A stretch of DNA of 64,000 bases, taken from JAMXLO01 sp035569235. Lineage in GTDB: Bacteria > Pseudomonadota > Alphaproteobacteria > Acetobacterales > Acetobacteraceae. The position numbers and the translations under genes are program-made. Shown here piece after piece: positions 43,330 through 51,577 of this stretch (position 1 is its first letter; each line of letters begins with the position of its first letter). The stretch covers positions 1-64,000 of the forward strand of contig DATMND010000003.1 of assembly GCA_035569235.1 (NCBI GenBank), given 5' to 3'. The notes below the pieces were generated by a model that did not search any database, was not told the origin of the DNA, and saw only the letters and a program-made list of their open reading frames with translations.

Positions 43330-43740
43330 ATGCCTGCGATGTCGCTCAATCACTATACGATCCTGGCGCGCGATCTGGAGGCGACGAAGAATTTCTACAC
43401 CGATGTCGTCGGCCTGTCGGTCGGTGACCGCCCGCCGCTCGCCTTCCCCGGATACTGGCTGTATTGCGGCGGCGTGCCGACGGTGCATCTGATCGGCCGC
43501 CGCGCCGACGATCCGGTGATTGCCGATGCGCCCGGCGATCCGGCGAAGACCGGACGGCTGGACCACATCGCGTTCTCCTGCGAGGGGCTGCCGGGCATGA
43601 AGGCGAACCTTGAAGGCCACGGCATCAAGTTTGACGAACGCGTGCTGCCGCGACTGAACATGACGCAGCTGTTCTACTACGATCCGGACGGCATCGCGGT
43701 GGAGTGCAACTTCGCGGCGCACGAAACGCCGGCGCGGTAG
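43330..43740 (+). CDS. VOC-family (glyoxalase/dioxygenase-fold) protein
   Basis: A 136-residue vicinal-oxygen-chelate protein with two beta-alpha-beta-beta-beta modules. Likely metal ligands are His in SLNHYTILARDLEAT, His in GRLDHIAFSCEG and Glu in AVECNFA. Members are glyoxalases, epimerases, extradiol dioxygenases or binding proteins. It follows the flavoprotein gene by 12 bases with GAGGAAC as ribosome binding site, so it very likely acts on the same pathway. The reaction is unknown. Confidence 0.82.
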   Translation: MPAMSLNHYTILARDLEATKNFYTDVVGLSVGDRPPLAFPGYWLYCGGVPTVHLIGRRADDPVIADAPGDPAKTGRLDHIAFSCEGLPGMKANLEGHGIKFDERVLPRLNMTQLFYYDPDGIAVECNFAAHETPAR

Positions 43741-43771
43741 GAGAGACCCCCACTCTCCGCCGTGTTTTTTG

Positions 43772-43812
43772 ACTCCCTCCCCTGCGAAGCGGGGGAGGGT
43801 TGGGGAGGGGGC
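43772..43812. repeat. G/C-strand palindrome after the VOC gene
   Basis: CTCCCTCCCCTGCGAAGCGG is followed by GGGAGGG, giving a roughly 9-bp stem around TGCGAAGCG, then GTTGGGGAGGGGG. It belongs to the same family as the palindrome before atpG and separates the convergent VOC and TauD-like genes, where it may act as a terminator. Confidence 0.6.
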
Positions 43813-43819
43813 CTCGGCG

Positions 43820-44674
43820 CTACTCCGCCGCCATCCGTCCTTCGGCCGCGCGCTCCTTGATCGACGTGCGCCAGTGGATGCGATCCTCGTGCGGCGGATA
43901 GTCACCGGCGGCGCGGTGATATGAACAGCGGTTGTCCCAGATAACGATATCGCCGACCCGCCATTTGTGCCGGTACTCACCATCCGGCTGGATCATGTAG
44001 CCCGTCAGTTCGTCGATGACCGCGTCGCTCCCCTGCGCGTCCATACCCTCGATGCGCAGGATCTTGCCGGGATCGAAGTAAAGCGACTTCCGCCCGGTTT
44101 CCGGGTGGGTGCGGATGATCGGATGGAACACCGGCTTCCAGTCGCGATCCTCCTCGTTCAGCAGTTCCTGTTTCTTCCTGCGCCCGCCATAGGTGAACGC
44201 GCCGATCCGTCCGTCGAGGAGCTGTTTCAGCCGCTCCGGCAACGCCGCATAGGCCGCATAGCCATTGGCAAACAGCGTGTCGCCGCCAGTGCTGGGGATC
44301 GCCAGCGCATAAAGCTGAGTCGCCTTGAACGGCTCGGCGTCATACGCGCCGTCGGTGTGCCAGCCTTCGGCGCCACGCCGGTAGATGGCCTGGTTCAGCG
44401 TGCCGTCAGAATCGAACTTGTTGATGCCGAGCAGCGTGATCTCGGGAACCTCGGGATGCCGCGTGCTCTTGGCCGGATGCGGAACGACCGAACCGAAGCG
44501 GCGGCTGTAGTGAAGAAACTCTTCGAGCGTCAGCTCCTGGTCGCGCACCACCATGACATTGTGGTCGAGCCACGCCCGATAAATCGGCGCGAACCCCGCG
44601 TCGTCCAGCGTTTTCACGTCAACGCCAGTCACCTCGACGCCGATCTGCGGTCCCATGCGGCGAATTTGCAGCAT
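43820..44674 (-). CDS. TauD/TfdA-family 2-oxoglutarate dioxygenase
   Basis: A 284-residue Fe(II)/2-oxoglutarate oxygenase. The metal triad is visible as HTD in GWHTDGAYDAEPF and the distal His in WDNRCSYHRAAGDY, followed by RIHWRTSI, whose arginine holds 2-oxoglutarate. TauD/TfdA enzymes hydroxylate small sulfonates, phenoxyacetates or carboxylates, often releasing a leaving group. It is divergent from the second oxygenase gene across 110 bases. The substrate is unknown. Confidence 0.9.
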   Translation of the reverse strand: MLQIRRMGPQIGVEVTGVDVKTLDDAGFAPIYRAWLDHNVMVVRDQELTLEEFLHYSRRFGSVVPHPAKSTRHPEVPEITLLGINKFDSDGTLNQAIYRRGAEGWHTDGAYDAEPFKATQLYALAIPSTGGDTLFANGYAAYAALPERLKQLLDGRIGAFTYGGRRKKQELLNEEDRDWKPVFHPIIRTHPETGRKSLYFDPGKILRIEGMDAQGSDAVIDELTGYMIQPDGEYRHKWRVGDIVIWDNRCSYHRAAGDYPPHEDRIHWRTSIKERAAEGRMAAE

Positions 44675-44784
44675 CGATGCTTCCTCCCGTCCCGAACACG
44701 GTAGTGACCGGGCTAAAGCGGGTCAAATTGGCAGCGTCGCGCACTGTGCCCTATACTGCGGCCAGGCCAGCATCGGAGCAGTTC

Positions 44785-45834
44785 ATGCATCTCTTCAAGC
44801 AGCATGCGGTCAAGGACTTCGCGCAAGCCGCGGAGAAGATCCCCGTGATCGACTACGGTCCGTATTTCGCTGGCGAGCCGGGCGCGCTCGAGCATCTGGC
44901 GGAGGACGTGCGTTATACGTGCGAGAACATCGGCTTTTTCTACGCGCTGAACCACGGTGTGCCGCGGGCTGTCATCGACCGGGGCTTCGCAGCGTCGCGG
45001 CGGTTCCATGCGCTACCGCTGGCGACGAAGCTGACGCTGCGGCTCAACGAGAACAACATCGGCTACATGCCGATGAACGCCTCTGTGCAGGGTGCATCGC
45101 AGGTGCACAAGGCAACCAAGCCCAACCAGAACGAGAGCTTCTTCGTCAGCCACGACCGCGGTCCGGATCATCCGGACGTGCGCGCCGGGATTCCACTGCG
45201 CGGGCGCAATCAGTGGCCAGACGGGCTGCCGGGTCTACGCAAGGACATGATGGGGTATTTCCAGGCGCTGCGCGCGATGTGCGACCGCATGCTGCCGGCA
45301 TTTGCCGTGGCGCTCGACATGCCAGCGGATTTCTTCGCGCCGTATTTCGCCAATGAAGGCCACGCCAATCTGCGCTTCCTGCATTATCCGCCGCAGGAGG
45401 ACATGAGCGAGAACACGTTCGGCACCGCGCCGCATACCGACAACAGCTTCATGACCGCACTCGCGCGCACCGATGTGCCGGGACTGGCAATACGTCTGCC
45501 GAGCGGCGAATGGTTCCCGCCGCCGATAATCCCCGCCACGTTCCTGATCAACCTCGGCAACATCATGCGACGCTGGTCGAACGACCGGTTCCTTTCCACG
45601 CCGCACGGCGTGATCAACGAGTCGGGCGCCGACCGCTATTCGATTGCGTATTTCCACAGCCCCAATCCGGCGGTGGCGATCGAGTGTCTGCCAAGTTGTG
45701 TGTCCGCTGACCATCCGCCGCGGTACCCGAAGGCGGTGTACCGCGATCTCGTGCTGGAGTTCTATCGCGCAAACTACTTCCACCAGAAGGGCCACAGGTC
45801 GCAGGCTGCGGCACTGGCTGGCGCCGCCGACTGA
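44785..45834 (+). CDS. Isopenicillin N synthase-like 2OG-Fe(II) oxygenase
   Basis: A 349-residue oxygenase of the isopenicillin N synthase/gibberellin oxidase type. The N-terminal cap (PVIDYGPYFAGEPGALEHLA, CENIGFFYALNHGVP), metal ligands HTD in APHTDNSFMTALA and His in LSTPHGVINESG, and the 2-oxoglutarate pocket RYSIAYF are all present. It would oxidise a small molecule, but which is not evident. The start ATG 44785 has GGAG upstream. It heads a rightward run with a TPP enzyme, CoxG and a GMC oxidoreductase. Confidence 0.9.
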   Translation: MHLFKQHAVKDFAQAAEKIPVIDYGPYFAGEPGALEHLAEDVRYTCENIGFFYALNHGVPRAVIDRGFAASRRFHALPLATKLTLRLNENNIGYMPMNASVQGASQVHKATKPNQNESFFVSHDRGPDHPDVRAGIPLRGRNQWPDGLPGLRKDMMGYFQALRAMCDRMLPAFAVALDMPADFFAPYFANEGHANLRFLHYPPQEDMSENTFGTAPHTDNSFMTALARTDVPGLAIRLPSGEWFPPPIIPATFLINLGNIMRRWSNDRFLSTPHGVINESGADRYSIAYFHSPNPAVAIECLPSCVSADHPPRYPKAVYRDLVLEFYRANYFHQKGHRSQAAALAGAAD

Positions 45835-45853
45835 CCAAGGGGAAAACGACACG

Positions 45854-47524
45854 ATGAAAGCCTACGAAGCGATTGCGCAGTCCCTCATCGCCGAGGGCGT
45901 CACAGACTTCTTCGGCCTGATGGGCGACGGCAACATGTGGCTGTGGGCTGCGCTGTGCCGCAATCCCTCGGTCAAGCCCTACAATGCGCGTCACGAGTCC
46001 ATGGCCGTATCGATGGCCGACGGATACACCCGGACCACCGGCAAGATCGGCGTCGCAATGGTCACCTGCGGACCTGGCCTGACGCAATGCGGCACATCGC
46101 TGATCGCGGCCTATCGCGGCAAGACGCCGCTCGTGCTGATCGCCGGCGAAATCGAGGCCGGGTCAAAGAACAGCACCCAGACGATGGACCAACGCCGCTT
46201 CGCCGAAGCAAGCAGCTCGCGCTTCTTCACGCTCACCAGCCTCGACAACATGGCCGAGGAAATTGCCGAGGCGTTCTACGCGGCGCGCACGGGTCGGGGA
46301 CCGGTCGTGCTGAACTTGCCGATGGGACTGCAGGAAGAATCCTTCGACTGGGACTACGAATATCGCCCATCCACCCAATTCCTGCCGCCCCGTGTGGAAA
46401 CGCCAAGCCCCGACCTGTTGGCGCCGGTCATCGAAAAGCTGGTCGCGGCGGAGCGCCCGGTCATCATCGCCGGCCGCGGGGCAAGGGCATCGGGTGCCAA
46501 GGACGAGATCATCAAGCTGGCCGACCGCGTCGGCGCTTTGCTTGCAACTTCGCTGCAGGGCAAGGGGTACTTCGCCGGCCATAAGTGGGACATCGGCATT
46601 GCAGGCGCCTTCGCATCGGCGCCGTCGGAGCAATTGCTGGCCGACGCCGATTTTGTGCTGGGTGTGGGCGCGGAGCTTGGCTATTACACCACGGAAGGCG
46701 GACTGCTGTTCCCGTCGGCCGAAGTTGCGCGCATCGACATCAAGCCGATGCCCGAGGAAATCGGCGTCATCCCCGGCTTGTATGTGCAAGGTGATGGACG
46801 CAAGGCGGTGACCGCCATCAATGAGGCGCTGGAAGCACGTCAGGTTCGCAAGGAGGGCCTGCGAACTGCCGCGACCAGAGCGGTGCTCGATGCGCCGCCG
46901 CACCGGTTCGAGGCGCCTGCCGATGGTCTCGATCCCCGCGCTCTTGCGTGGAACCTTGGGGCAGCGCTGCCCAAGGGAGCGCTGTTCACCTGCGGCGCGG
47001 GACATTTCTTCACCTGGGTCGCGATGTACTCGCCACTGCCGGAAGGCGCGGAGATCCAGTACTCCTACGGCTTCGGCGCCGTGGGTCAGGGGATCGGCGT
47101 GGCGATTGGCACCGGCGCCGGCAATCCCGGACGGCCGCATATCGTGGTCGAGGGCGACGGCAGCCTGTTGTTCAACATCCAGGAGCTGGAAACGATCGTC
47201 CGCCATAAGATGCAAATGGTGCTGGTGGTGTGGAACGACGCCGGCTACGGCGCCGAAGTGCACAAGCTGGTGGCCAAGGGCTTCGATGAAAAGCTGGCGC
47301 AGTGGGAGTCGCCGAACTTCGTAGCTCTGGCCAAGGCTTTCGGCGGTGACGGCGTGCTGCTGAAGGACCCGTCGGAGCTCGGTGGTGCGATTGCCGCGGG
47401 ATTGCGCAAGGGTGGGCTTTATCTGATCGATGCGCGCGTATCGCCGACCACACCGACCGAACCGTATGCAAAGGTGCATTTCGGCCGTGAGAGCCATGCA
47501 CCGTTGCTGCGCCCGGTTGCATAG
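45854..47524 (+). CDS. Thiamine pyrophosphate-dependent enzyme (acetolactate synthase/decarboxylase-like)
   Basis: A 556-residue three-domain TPP enzyme. The activating glutamate is in YNARHESMAVSMADGYTR, the middle domain has ERPVIIAGRGARASGAKDE, and the C-terminal cofactor motif runs from EGDGSLLFNIQELETIV to the asparagine in VWNDAGYG. It makes or breaks a bond next to a 2-oxo group (decarboxylase, ligase or lyase). Acetolactate synthase itself is unlikely given the neighbours. It starts 19 bases after the oxygenase gene with GGGGAAAA upstream. Confidence 0.86.
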   Translation: MKAYEAIAQSLIAEGVTDFFGLMGDGNMWLWAALCRNPSVKPYNARHESMAVSMADGYTRTTGKIGVAMVTCGPGLTQCGTSLIAAYRGKTPLVLIAGEIEAGSKNSTQTMDQRRFAEASSSRFFTLTSLDNMAEEIAEAFYAARTGRGPVVLNLPMGLQEESFDWDYEYRPSTQFLPPRVETPSPDLLAPVIEKLVAAERPVIIAGRGARASGAKDEIIKLADRVGALLATSLQGKGYFAGHKWDIGIAGAFASAPSEQLLADADFVLGVGAELGYYTTEGGLLFPSAEVARIDIKPMPEEIGVIPGLYVQGDGRKAVTAINEALEARQVRKEGLRTAATRAVLDAPPHRFEAPADGLDPRALAWNLGAALPKGALFTCGAGHFFTWVAMYSPLPEGAEIQYSYGFGAVGQGIGVAIGTGAGNPGRPHIVVEGDGSLLFNIQELETIVRHKMQMVLVVWNDAGYGAEVHKLVAKGFDEKLAQWESPNFVALAKAFGGDGVLLKDPSELGGAIAAGLRKGGLYLIDARVSPTTPTEPYAKVHFGRESHAPLLRPVA

Positions 47525-47527
47525 CCG

Positions 47528-48109
47528 ATGCACTTCGAGGGCGAGTTCCGCGTCCGGGGCAAGGCGGACGATGTGATCCATCGCTTCGCCGACGTGCCGC
47601 GCATGGCGCGCTGCATGCCGGGCGCGGTGCTCGAGCAACAGACCGAGGACGGTGCCTGGCCTGGCGCGATGGTGGTCGCGTTCGGACCGAAGAGGATCAA
47701 CTTCAAGGGCCGGGTCACCTGCGAGTTTGATTTCGCGGCGAAGACCGGATCGCTGCACGGCCGCGGGACCGCGGACATGCGGGCGGCGCGGATTGGGGTG
47801 AAGGTGGCCTTCGCGGTGCGCGAGGATCCGACCGCGGCAACGCCAACAAGTATCGTTGCAATCACGTCGGATGCGGAACTGGGAGGCGTGCTGGCGGACT
47901 TTGCCCGAACCGGCGGCGTGGCCGTGGCGAACGTCATCATGCAGGATTTCGCCCGCCGCGCGGCGGAGGAATTCGCCAGCGACACGCCGGCGCCGTTTCC
48001 GACAGAACAAGCCGCGCCGGCACCGCTCGCCGTGCATGATCTGCTGTGGCAGGTCATCAAGGCGAAGCTGGCTCAGTTCGCGCGCTGGCTCGGCATCGCG
48101 ACGGCGTGA
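47528..48109 (+). CDS. coxG: CoxG-like SRPBCC protein (carbon monoxide dehydrogenase subunit G family)
   Basis: A 193-residue protein. Residues 1-150 (FRVRGKADDVIHRFADVPRM, CMPGAVLEQQTEDGAW, GRVTCEFDFAAKTGSLHGRG) fit the CoxG/SRPBCC domain, which anchors or matures molybdenum hydroxylases such as CO dehydrogenase at the membrane. The C-terminal tail is variable with a final amphipathic segment. It sits 3 bases after the TPP gene and 2 bases before the GMC gene. The molybdenum hydroxylase large subunit at 51578 is the likely partner, although it is 3.5 kb away on the other strand. Confidence 0.82.
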   Translation: MHFEGEFRVRGKADDVIHRFADVPRMARCMPGAVLEQQTEDGAWPGAMVVAFGPKRINFKGRVTCEFDFAAKTGSLHGRGTADMRAARIGVKVAFAVREDPTAATPTSIVAITSDAELGGVLADFARTGGVAVANVIMQDFARRAAEEFASDTPAPFPTEQAAPAPLAVHDLLWQVIKAKLAQFARWLGIATA

Positions 48110-48111
48110 CG

Positions 48112-49704
48112 ATGGACGCGGATTATGTGGTGATCGGCGCCGGCTCGGCCGGTTGCGTCATAGCCAGCCGGCTCAGCGAAACTGGTGCGCGTGTAACGCT
48201 GCTGGAAGCGGGGCCGCGCGACTGGCATCCGATGATCCACATCCCGGCCGGCGTGCTGAAGCTGCTGCATCACCCGGTGATCAACTGGAACTACAGCGCG
48301 GACCCCGGGCCCGGAACCGCAGACCGTTCGATCCACTGGCCGCGCGGCAAGGTCCTCGGTGGATCGAGTTCGATCAACGGAATGTTGTACGTCCGCGGCA
48401 ACCCTGCAGACTTCGACGGCTGGGCGCAAATGGGCTGTCGCGGTTGGTCCTTTGACGACGTGCTGCCGTATTTCCGCAAGTCCGAAGACTACGTTCCGGG
48501 CGATGCAGAGTATCGCGGCAAGGGCGGCCCGCTGCGCGTCGAGGACTACCGCACGGTACTACCGCTCACGCATCGCTTCGTGGAAGCCGCGCAGCAGGCG
48601 GGCTTCGCGTTCAGTCCCGATCTGAACGGCAAGACGCAGGAAGGCGTCGGCTACTCGCAGATGACGCGCAACGGACGCTTCCGCGGCTCGACGGCGCAGA
48701 CCTTTCTGGCGCAGGCAAAGCGTCGACCCAATCTGCGGATCGAGACCGACGCGATGGCGACGCGCCTGTTGCTGGAAGGCAACCGCTGTGCCGGCGTCGC
48801 CTTCCGGCAGCGTGGGCAGGATCGCGAAGCCCGTGCGGCGCGCGAGGTGATCCTGTGCGGCGGGGCGGTAAATTCACCCCACCTGCTGCAGATTTCCGGC
48901 ATCGGGCCAGCTGAACATCTGCAATCGATCGGCGTTCCGGTGTTGCACGACCTTCCGGGGGTCGGTGCCAATCTCCAGGACCACTACGTCGCGCGCATTT
49001 CGCACCGAGCGAAGAACGCGGTCTCAATCAACCAGCTTGCGCACGGCATCCGCCTTGCGGGCGAGGCGGTGCGTTACACGGTGACGGGCCGAGGCGCGCT
49101 GACGTTCGGCGTCACCAGCGCGCAGGTGTTCTGCCGTTCGCGCGAAGGACTGGCGAGCCCGGATCTGCAGCTACTGTTCACGCCCGCCAGTTACGACGCC
49201 GCACGATTTGGCAAACTGGAACGCGCGCCTGGGATGACCGTCGCAGTGTGTCCGGTGCGGCCGGGCAGCCGCGGCACGATCATGGCGCGTTCGGCCGATC
49301 CGTTCGCCGCGCCGGTCATCACGCCGAACTATCTGTCGGACCCGAACGATCAGCGCGTACTGAACGCGGGCCTGCGGTTCACGCGACAGATCTTTGCCGC
49401 GCCGGCGATTGCGCAGCACAGCGTCGAGGAAATTCTACCTGGTCCGGCTGTCGCCTCCGACGAAGCCTTCGCGGATTACGCGCGCCGTTACGGCACGACG
49501 ATCTTTCATCCGGTCGGCACCTGCCGAATGGGCGAAGGCCCCGGTGCGGTTGTCGATTCGCGTCTGCGCGCGCACGGGATGGACGGGCTGCGCGTGATCG
49601 ATGCATCGGTGATGCCGACCCTGACGACCGGCAATACAAATGCACCGACGATCATGATCGCCGAGAAGGGTGCGGCGATGATCCGCGAGGATGCATCGGC
49701 CTAG
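48112..49704 (+). CDS. GMC-family FAD oxidoreductase (choline dehydrogenase-like)
   Basis: A 530-residue flavoprotein. FAD motifs are YVVIGAGSAGCVIASRLSE at the start and GKVLGGSSSINGMLYVRGNP around residues 80-100; the C-terminal HPVGTCRMGEGPGAVVDSR and MPTLTTGNTNAPTIMIAEKG complete the GMC signature. It oxidises an alcohol to an aldehyde. ATG 48112 is used; a start at 48046 would run inside coxG. It is the last gene of the rightward run, and its stop overlaps the convergent TenA gene by 4 bases. Confidence 0.92.
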   Translation: MDADYVVIGAGSAGCVIASRLSETGARVTLLEAGPRDWHPMIHIPAGVLKLLHHPVINWNYSADPGPGTADRSIHWPRGKVLGGSSSINGMLYVRGNPADFDGWAQMGCRGWSFDDVLPYFRKSEDYVPGDAEYRGKGGPLRVEDYRTVLPLTHRFVEAAQQAGFAFSPDLNGKTQEGVGYSQMTRNGRFRGSTAQTFLAQAKRRPNLRIETDAMATRLLLEGNRCAGVAFRQRGQDREARAAREVILCGGAVNSPHLLQISGIGPAEHLQSIGVPVLHDLPGVGANLQDHYVARISHRAKNAVSINQLAHGIRLAGEAVRYTVTGRGALTFGVTSAQVFCRSREGLASPDLQLLFTPASYDAARFGKLERAPGMTVAVCPVRPGSRGTIMARSADPFAAPVITPNYLSDPNDQRVLNAGLRFTRQIFAAPAIAQHSVEEILPGPAVASDEAFADYARRYGTTIFHPVGTCRMGEGPGAVVDSRLRAHGMDGLRVIDASVMPTLTTGNTNAPTIMIAEKGAAMIREDASA

Positions 49705-50372
49705 GCTGCGACCGGCCAGTCCCGCTGCTGGTAAGCGCCATCCCAGAACAGCCACTCGTATTGCGTGGACCGGACGAACGCCGTCATCATGCGCACCCGC
49801 ACCGATTCAGTCGTCGCGGACGCCGCGCGGTCGGTGATGCCGATAACCATGCGCACCGCCTCGCCGAACCCCTCGTCCGCATAGGTATCGATCCACGCAC
49901 GATACGGATTGTCCGGCGCAGCGCGTTTGGCAATCCGGCTTCCCACATCCCAATAAATCCAAAAGCACGGAAGCAACGCAGCGACCGATACTTCCCACGG
50001 ATCATGATACGCGGTCGCAAGTAGGAAGCTGGTATAGCCGTGGCAATCGGGCGATGGTTCGGCGTCGGCCAGGCGAGCGGGATCGATGCCGAACTCCTGC
50101 AGGTACCGCTCGTGCAAAGCCTGCTCGACGGCGACGGCCTCCACCGCGCATCTGCCAAAGGCTTGCAACGTCGCACCATCGGGGCCTTTGACTCCCGCGA
50201 GTGCAAGCACCCGCGAATACTGCGCGAGATACAGCGCGTCCTGCACGATGTACCCCTGGAACCGCTCACGGCTCAGCGTGCCGGCAGCCAGTTCGGTGTT
50301 GAACGGCAGTGCGTCAATCGCCGCGCGCAGGAGTGCCGTGCGCTGCCAGGCGGAATCGGAGAATTGCGTCAT
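49701..50372 (-). CDS. tenA: TenA-family thiaminase II / aminopyrimidine aminohydrolase
   Basis: A 223-residue all-helical protein. QGYIVQDALYLAQYSRVLAL and the nucleophile cysteine region AALLPCFWIYWDVGSRI, with the later EWLFWDGAYQQRDW, are standard for TenA. TenA hydrolyses aminopyrimidines in thiamine salvage; some relatives act on other amines. It overlaps the luciferase-like gene by 4 bases (ATGA), so they are co-translated. A link to the nearby TPP-dependent enzyme is possible but not required. Confidence 0.92.
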   Translation of the reverse strand: MTQFSDSAWQRTALLRAAIDALPFNTELAAGTLSRERFQGYIVQDALYLAQYSRVLALAGVKGPDGATLQAFGRCAVEAVAVEQALHERYLQEFGIDPARLADAEPSPDCHGYTSFLLATAYHDPWEVSVAALLPCFWIYWDVGSRIAKRAAPDNPYRAWIDTYADEGFGEAVRMVIGITDRAASATTESVRVRMMTAFVRSTQYEWLFWDGAYQQRDWPVAA

Positions 50373-51562
50373 CCTGCGGCATCCTCGGACCTTAGGGCGG
50401 GGAAATGATGCACCGGCAGCCGCGGCAACACCTCGGTCGCGAACAGCCGTATGCTCTTCTCGGCCTCGGCGTGCGTCAGGAAACCCGAGCGCCCGATGAA
50501 GATAAGATGGCCGAAACCGCCCAGTTCATTGTAGCACTCCATGATCTGCCGATACACGGTCTCCGGACTGCCGGCGAACATCAGCCTGCTTGCGATCGCC
50601 TGTTCCGCGGTCATGCCGACCAGCGCATCGGCGGGCCGCGCGCCCGCCTGAGGCCCGGTGCGATAGATCCGCGGCGCCAGTTCAGGCGGCGTGCGGCCCG
50701 GCAGGAATTTCGAATACTGCGGTGCCTGCTTCAAACTGGTGTTGAGGAACCACAAAAGCTTGCCGCCGACGCGCACGCCTTCTTCGTCGGTGTCACCAAC
50801 ATAAACGAATGCCGTATAGGCGAAGCGATCGAGACCCGGCGCAGGCAGACCGGTTTGCTCGCGCGCCTCCCGATACGCCGCCCACGCGCGTTTGGTACCG
50901 TCCATGCCGCGCAGCACCAGTGCGTTGACCATCCCGCGCCGGCCCAGTTCGCGCGACGTTTCAGGATCGCCGGTCGCGGCCCACAGCGGCGGGTGCGGGC
51001 GTTGAAAACAGGGCGGCCAGATGTTCACATGGCGATGCGTGAAGTGCCTGCCCTCCCAACTGAACGGACCCTCGTGGTTGGTCAGCGTCTTCACGATCAG
51101 GTCGATTGCCTCCCAGAAACGCTCAACGATGCCGACGGGATTGGCATTGCCCGACGCCATCTCGCTGTCGCCCGACTTTACAAACCCTATCTCCAACCGG
51201 CCGCGCGAGATCACGTCGGCCATGGCATACTCCTCGGCCACGCGCACGGGATCGCGCCGCACGGTGACCAGCGTGCCTTGGCTGAGGATCCGTACCTTGC
51301 GCGTCTGCCGGGCGATGATGCCGAGGATCAGCGGACTTGCACCGTAAAGACTGTTGATTCCCGCATGATGTTCGATCGAGACGATGTTCACGCCAAGGTC
51401 GTCGCACAGCAGGTGTTCGTCCAGGCATTCGTGGAAGAGGTCGGCAGCGATCGTCGGATCGCAGTATTTGTTGGGCAGGCTGCCGCGCACGGAATCGGCG
51501 CGATCGAGCACTTCCTGCGGGACGAACGGGTAGGTGTTCTCGCAATGATACCAGGCCTGCAT
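50369..51562 (-). CDS. Luciferase-like (LLM class) flavin-dependent oxidoreductase
   Basis: A 397-residue TIM-barrel flavoprotein of the bacterial luciferase-like monooxygenase class: SIEHHAGINSLYGASPLILG, TLVTVRRDPVRVAEEYAMAD, GRLEIGFVKSGDSEMASGNA and RFWEAIDLIVKTLTNHEGPF. These enzymes use FMNH2 or F420 and O2 to oxidise small molecules, often desulfonating or cleaving heterocycles. It is 15 bases downstream of the molybdenum hydroxylase gene and coupled to tenA. The substrate is unknown. Confidence 0.9.
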   Translation of the reverse strand: MQAWYHCENTYPFVPQEVLDRADSVRGSLPNKYCDPTIAADLFHECLDEHLLCDDLGVNIVSIEHHAGINSLYGASPLILGIIARQTRKVRILSQGTLVTVRRDPVRVAEEYAMADVISRGRLEIGFVKSGDSEMASGNANPVGIVERFWEAIDLIVKTLTNHEGPFSWEGRHFTHRHVNIWPPCFQRPHPPLWAATGDPETSRELGRRGMVNALVLRGMDGTKRAWAAYREAREQTGLPAPGLDRFAYTAFVYVGDTDEEGVRVGGKLLWFLNTSLKQAPQYSKFLPGRTPPELAPRIYRTGPQAGARPADALVGMTAEQAIASRLMFAGSPETVYRQIMECYNELGGFGHLIFIGRSGFLTHAEAEKSIRLFATEVLPRLPVHHFPALRSEDAAG

Positions 51563-51577
51563 TTGGATCCCCTCCGG

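Noticed and set aside
42013..43983. A 656-codon open frame on the minus strand
   Set aside because: It runs antisense to the flavoprotein and VOC genes, which have ribosome binding sites and family motifs. Its translation is rich in Arg, His and Gln with no motif, as expected for a GC-rich shadow.
46163..48037. A 624-codon open frame on the minus strand
   Set aside because: Shadow of the TPP enzyme and CoxG genes; low-complexity Arg/His/Ala composition and no domain.
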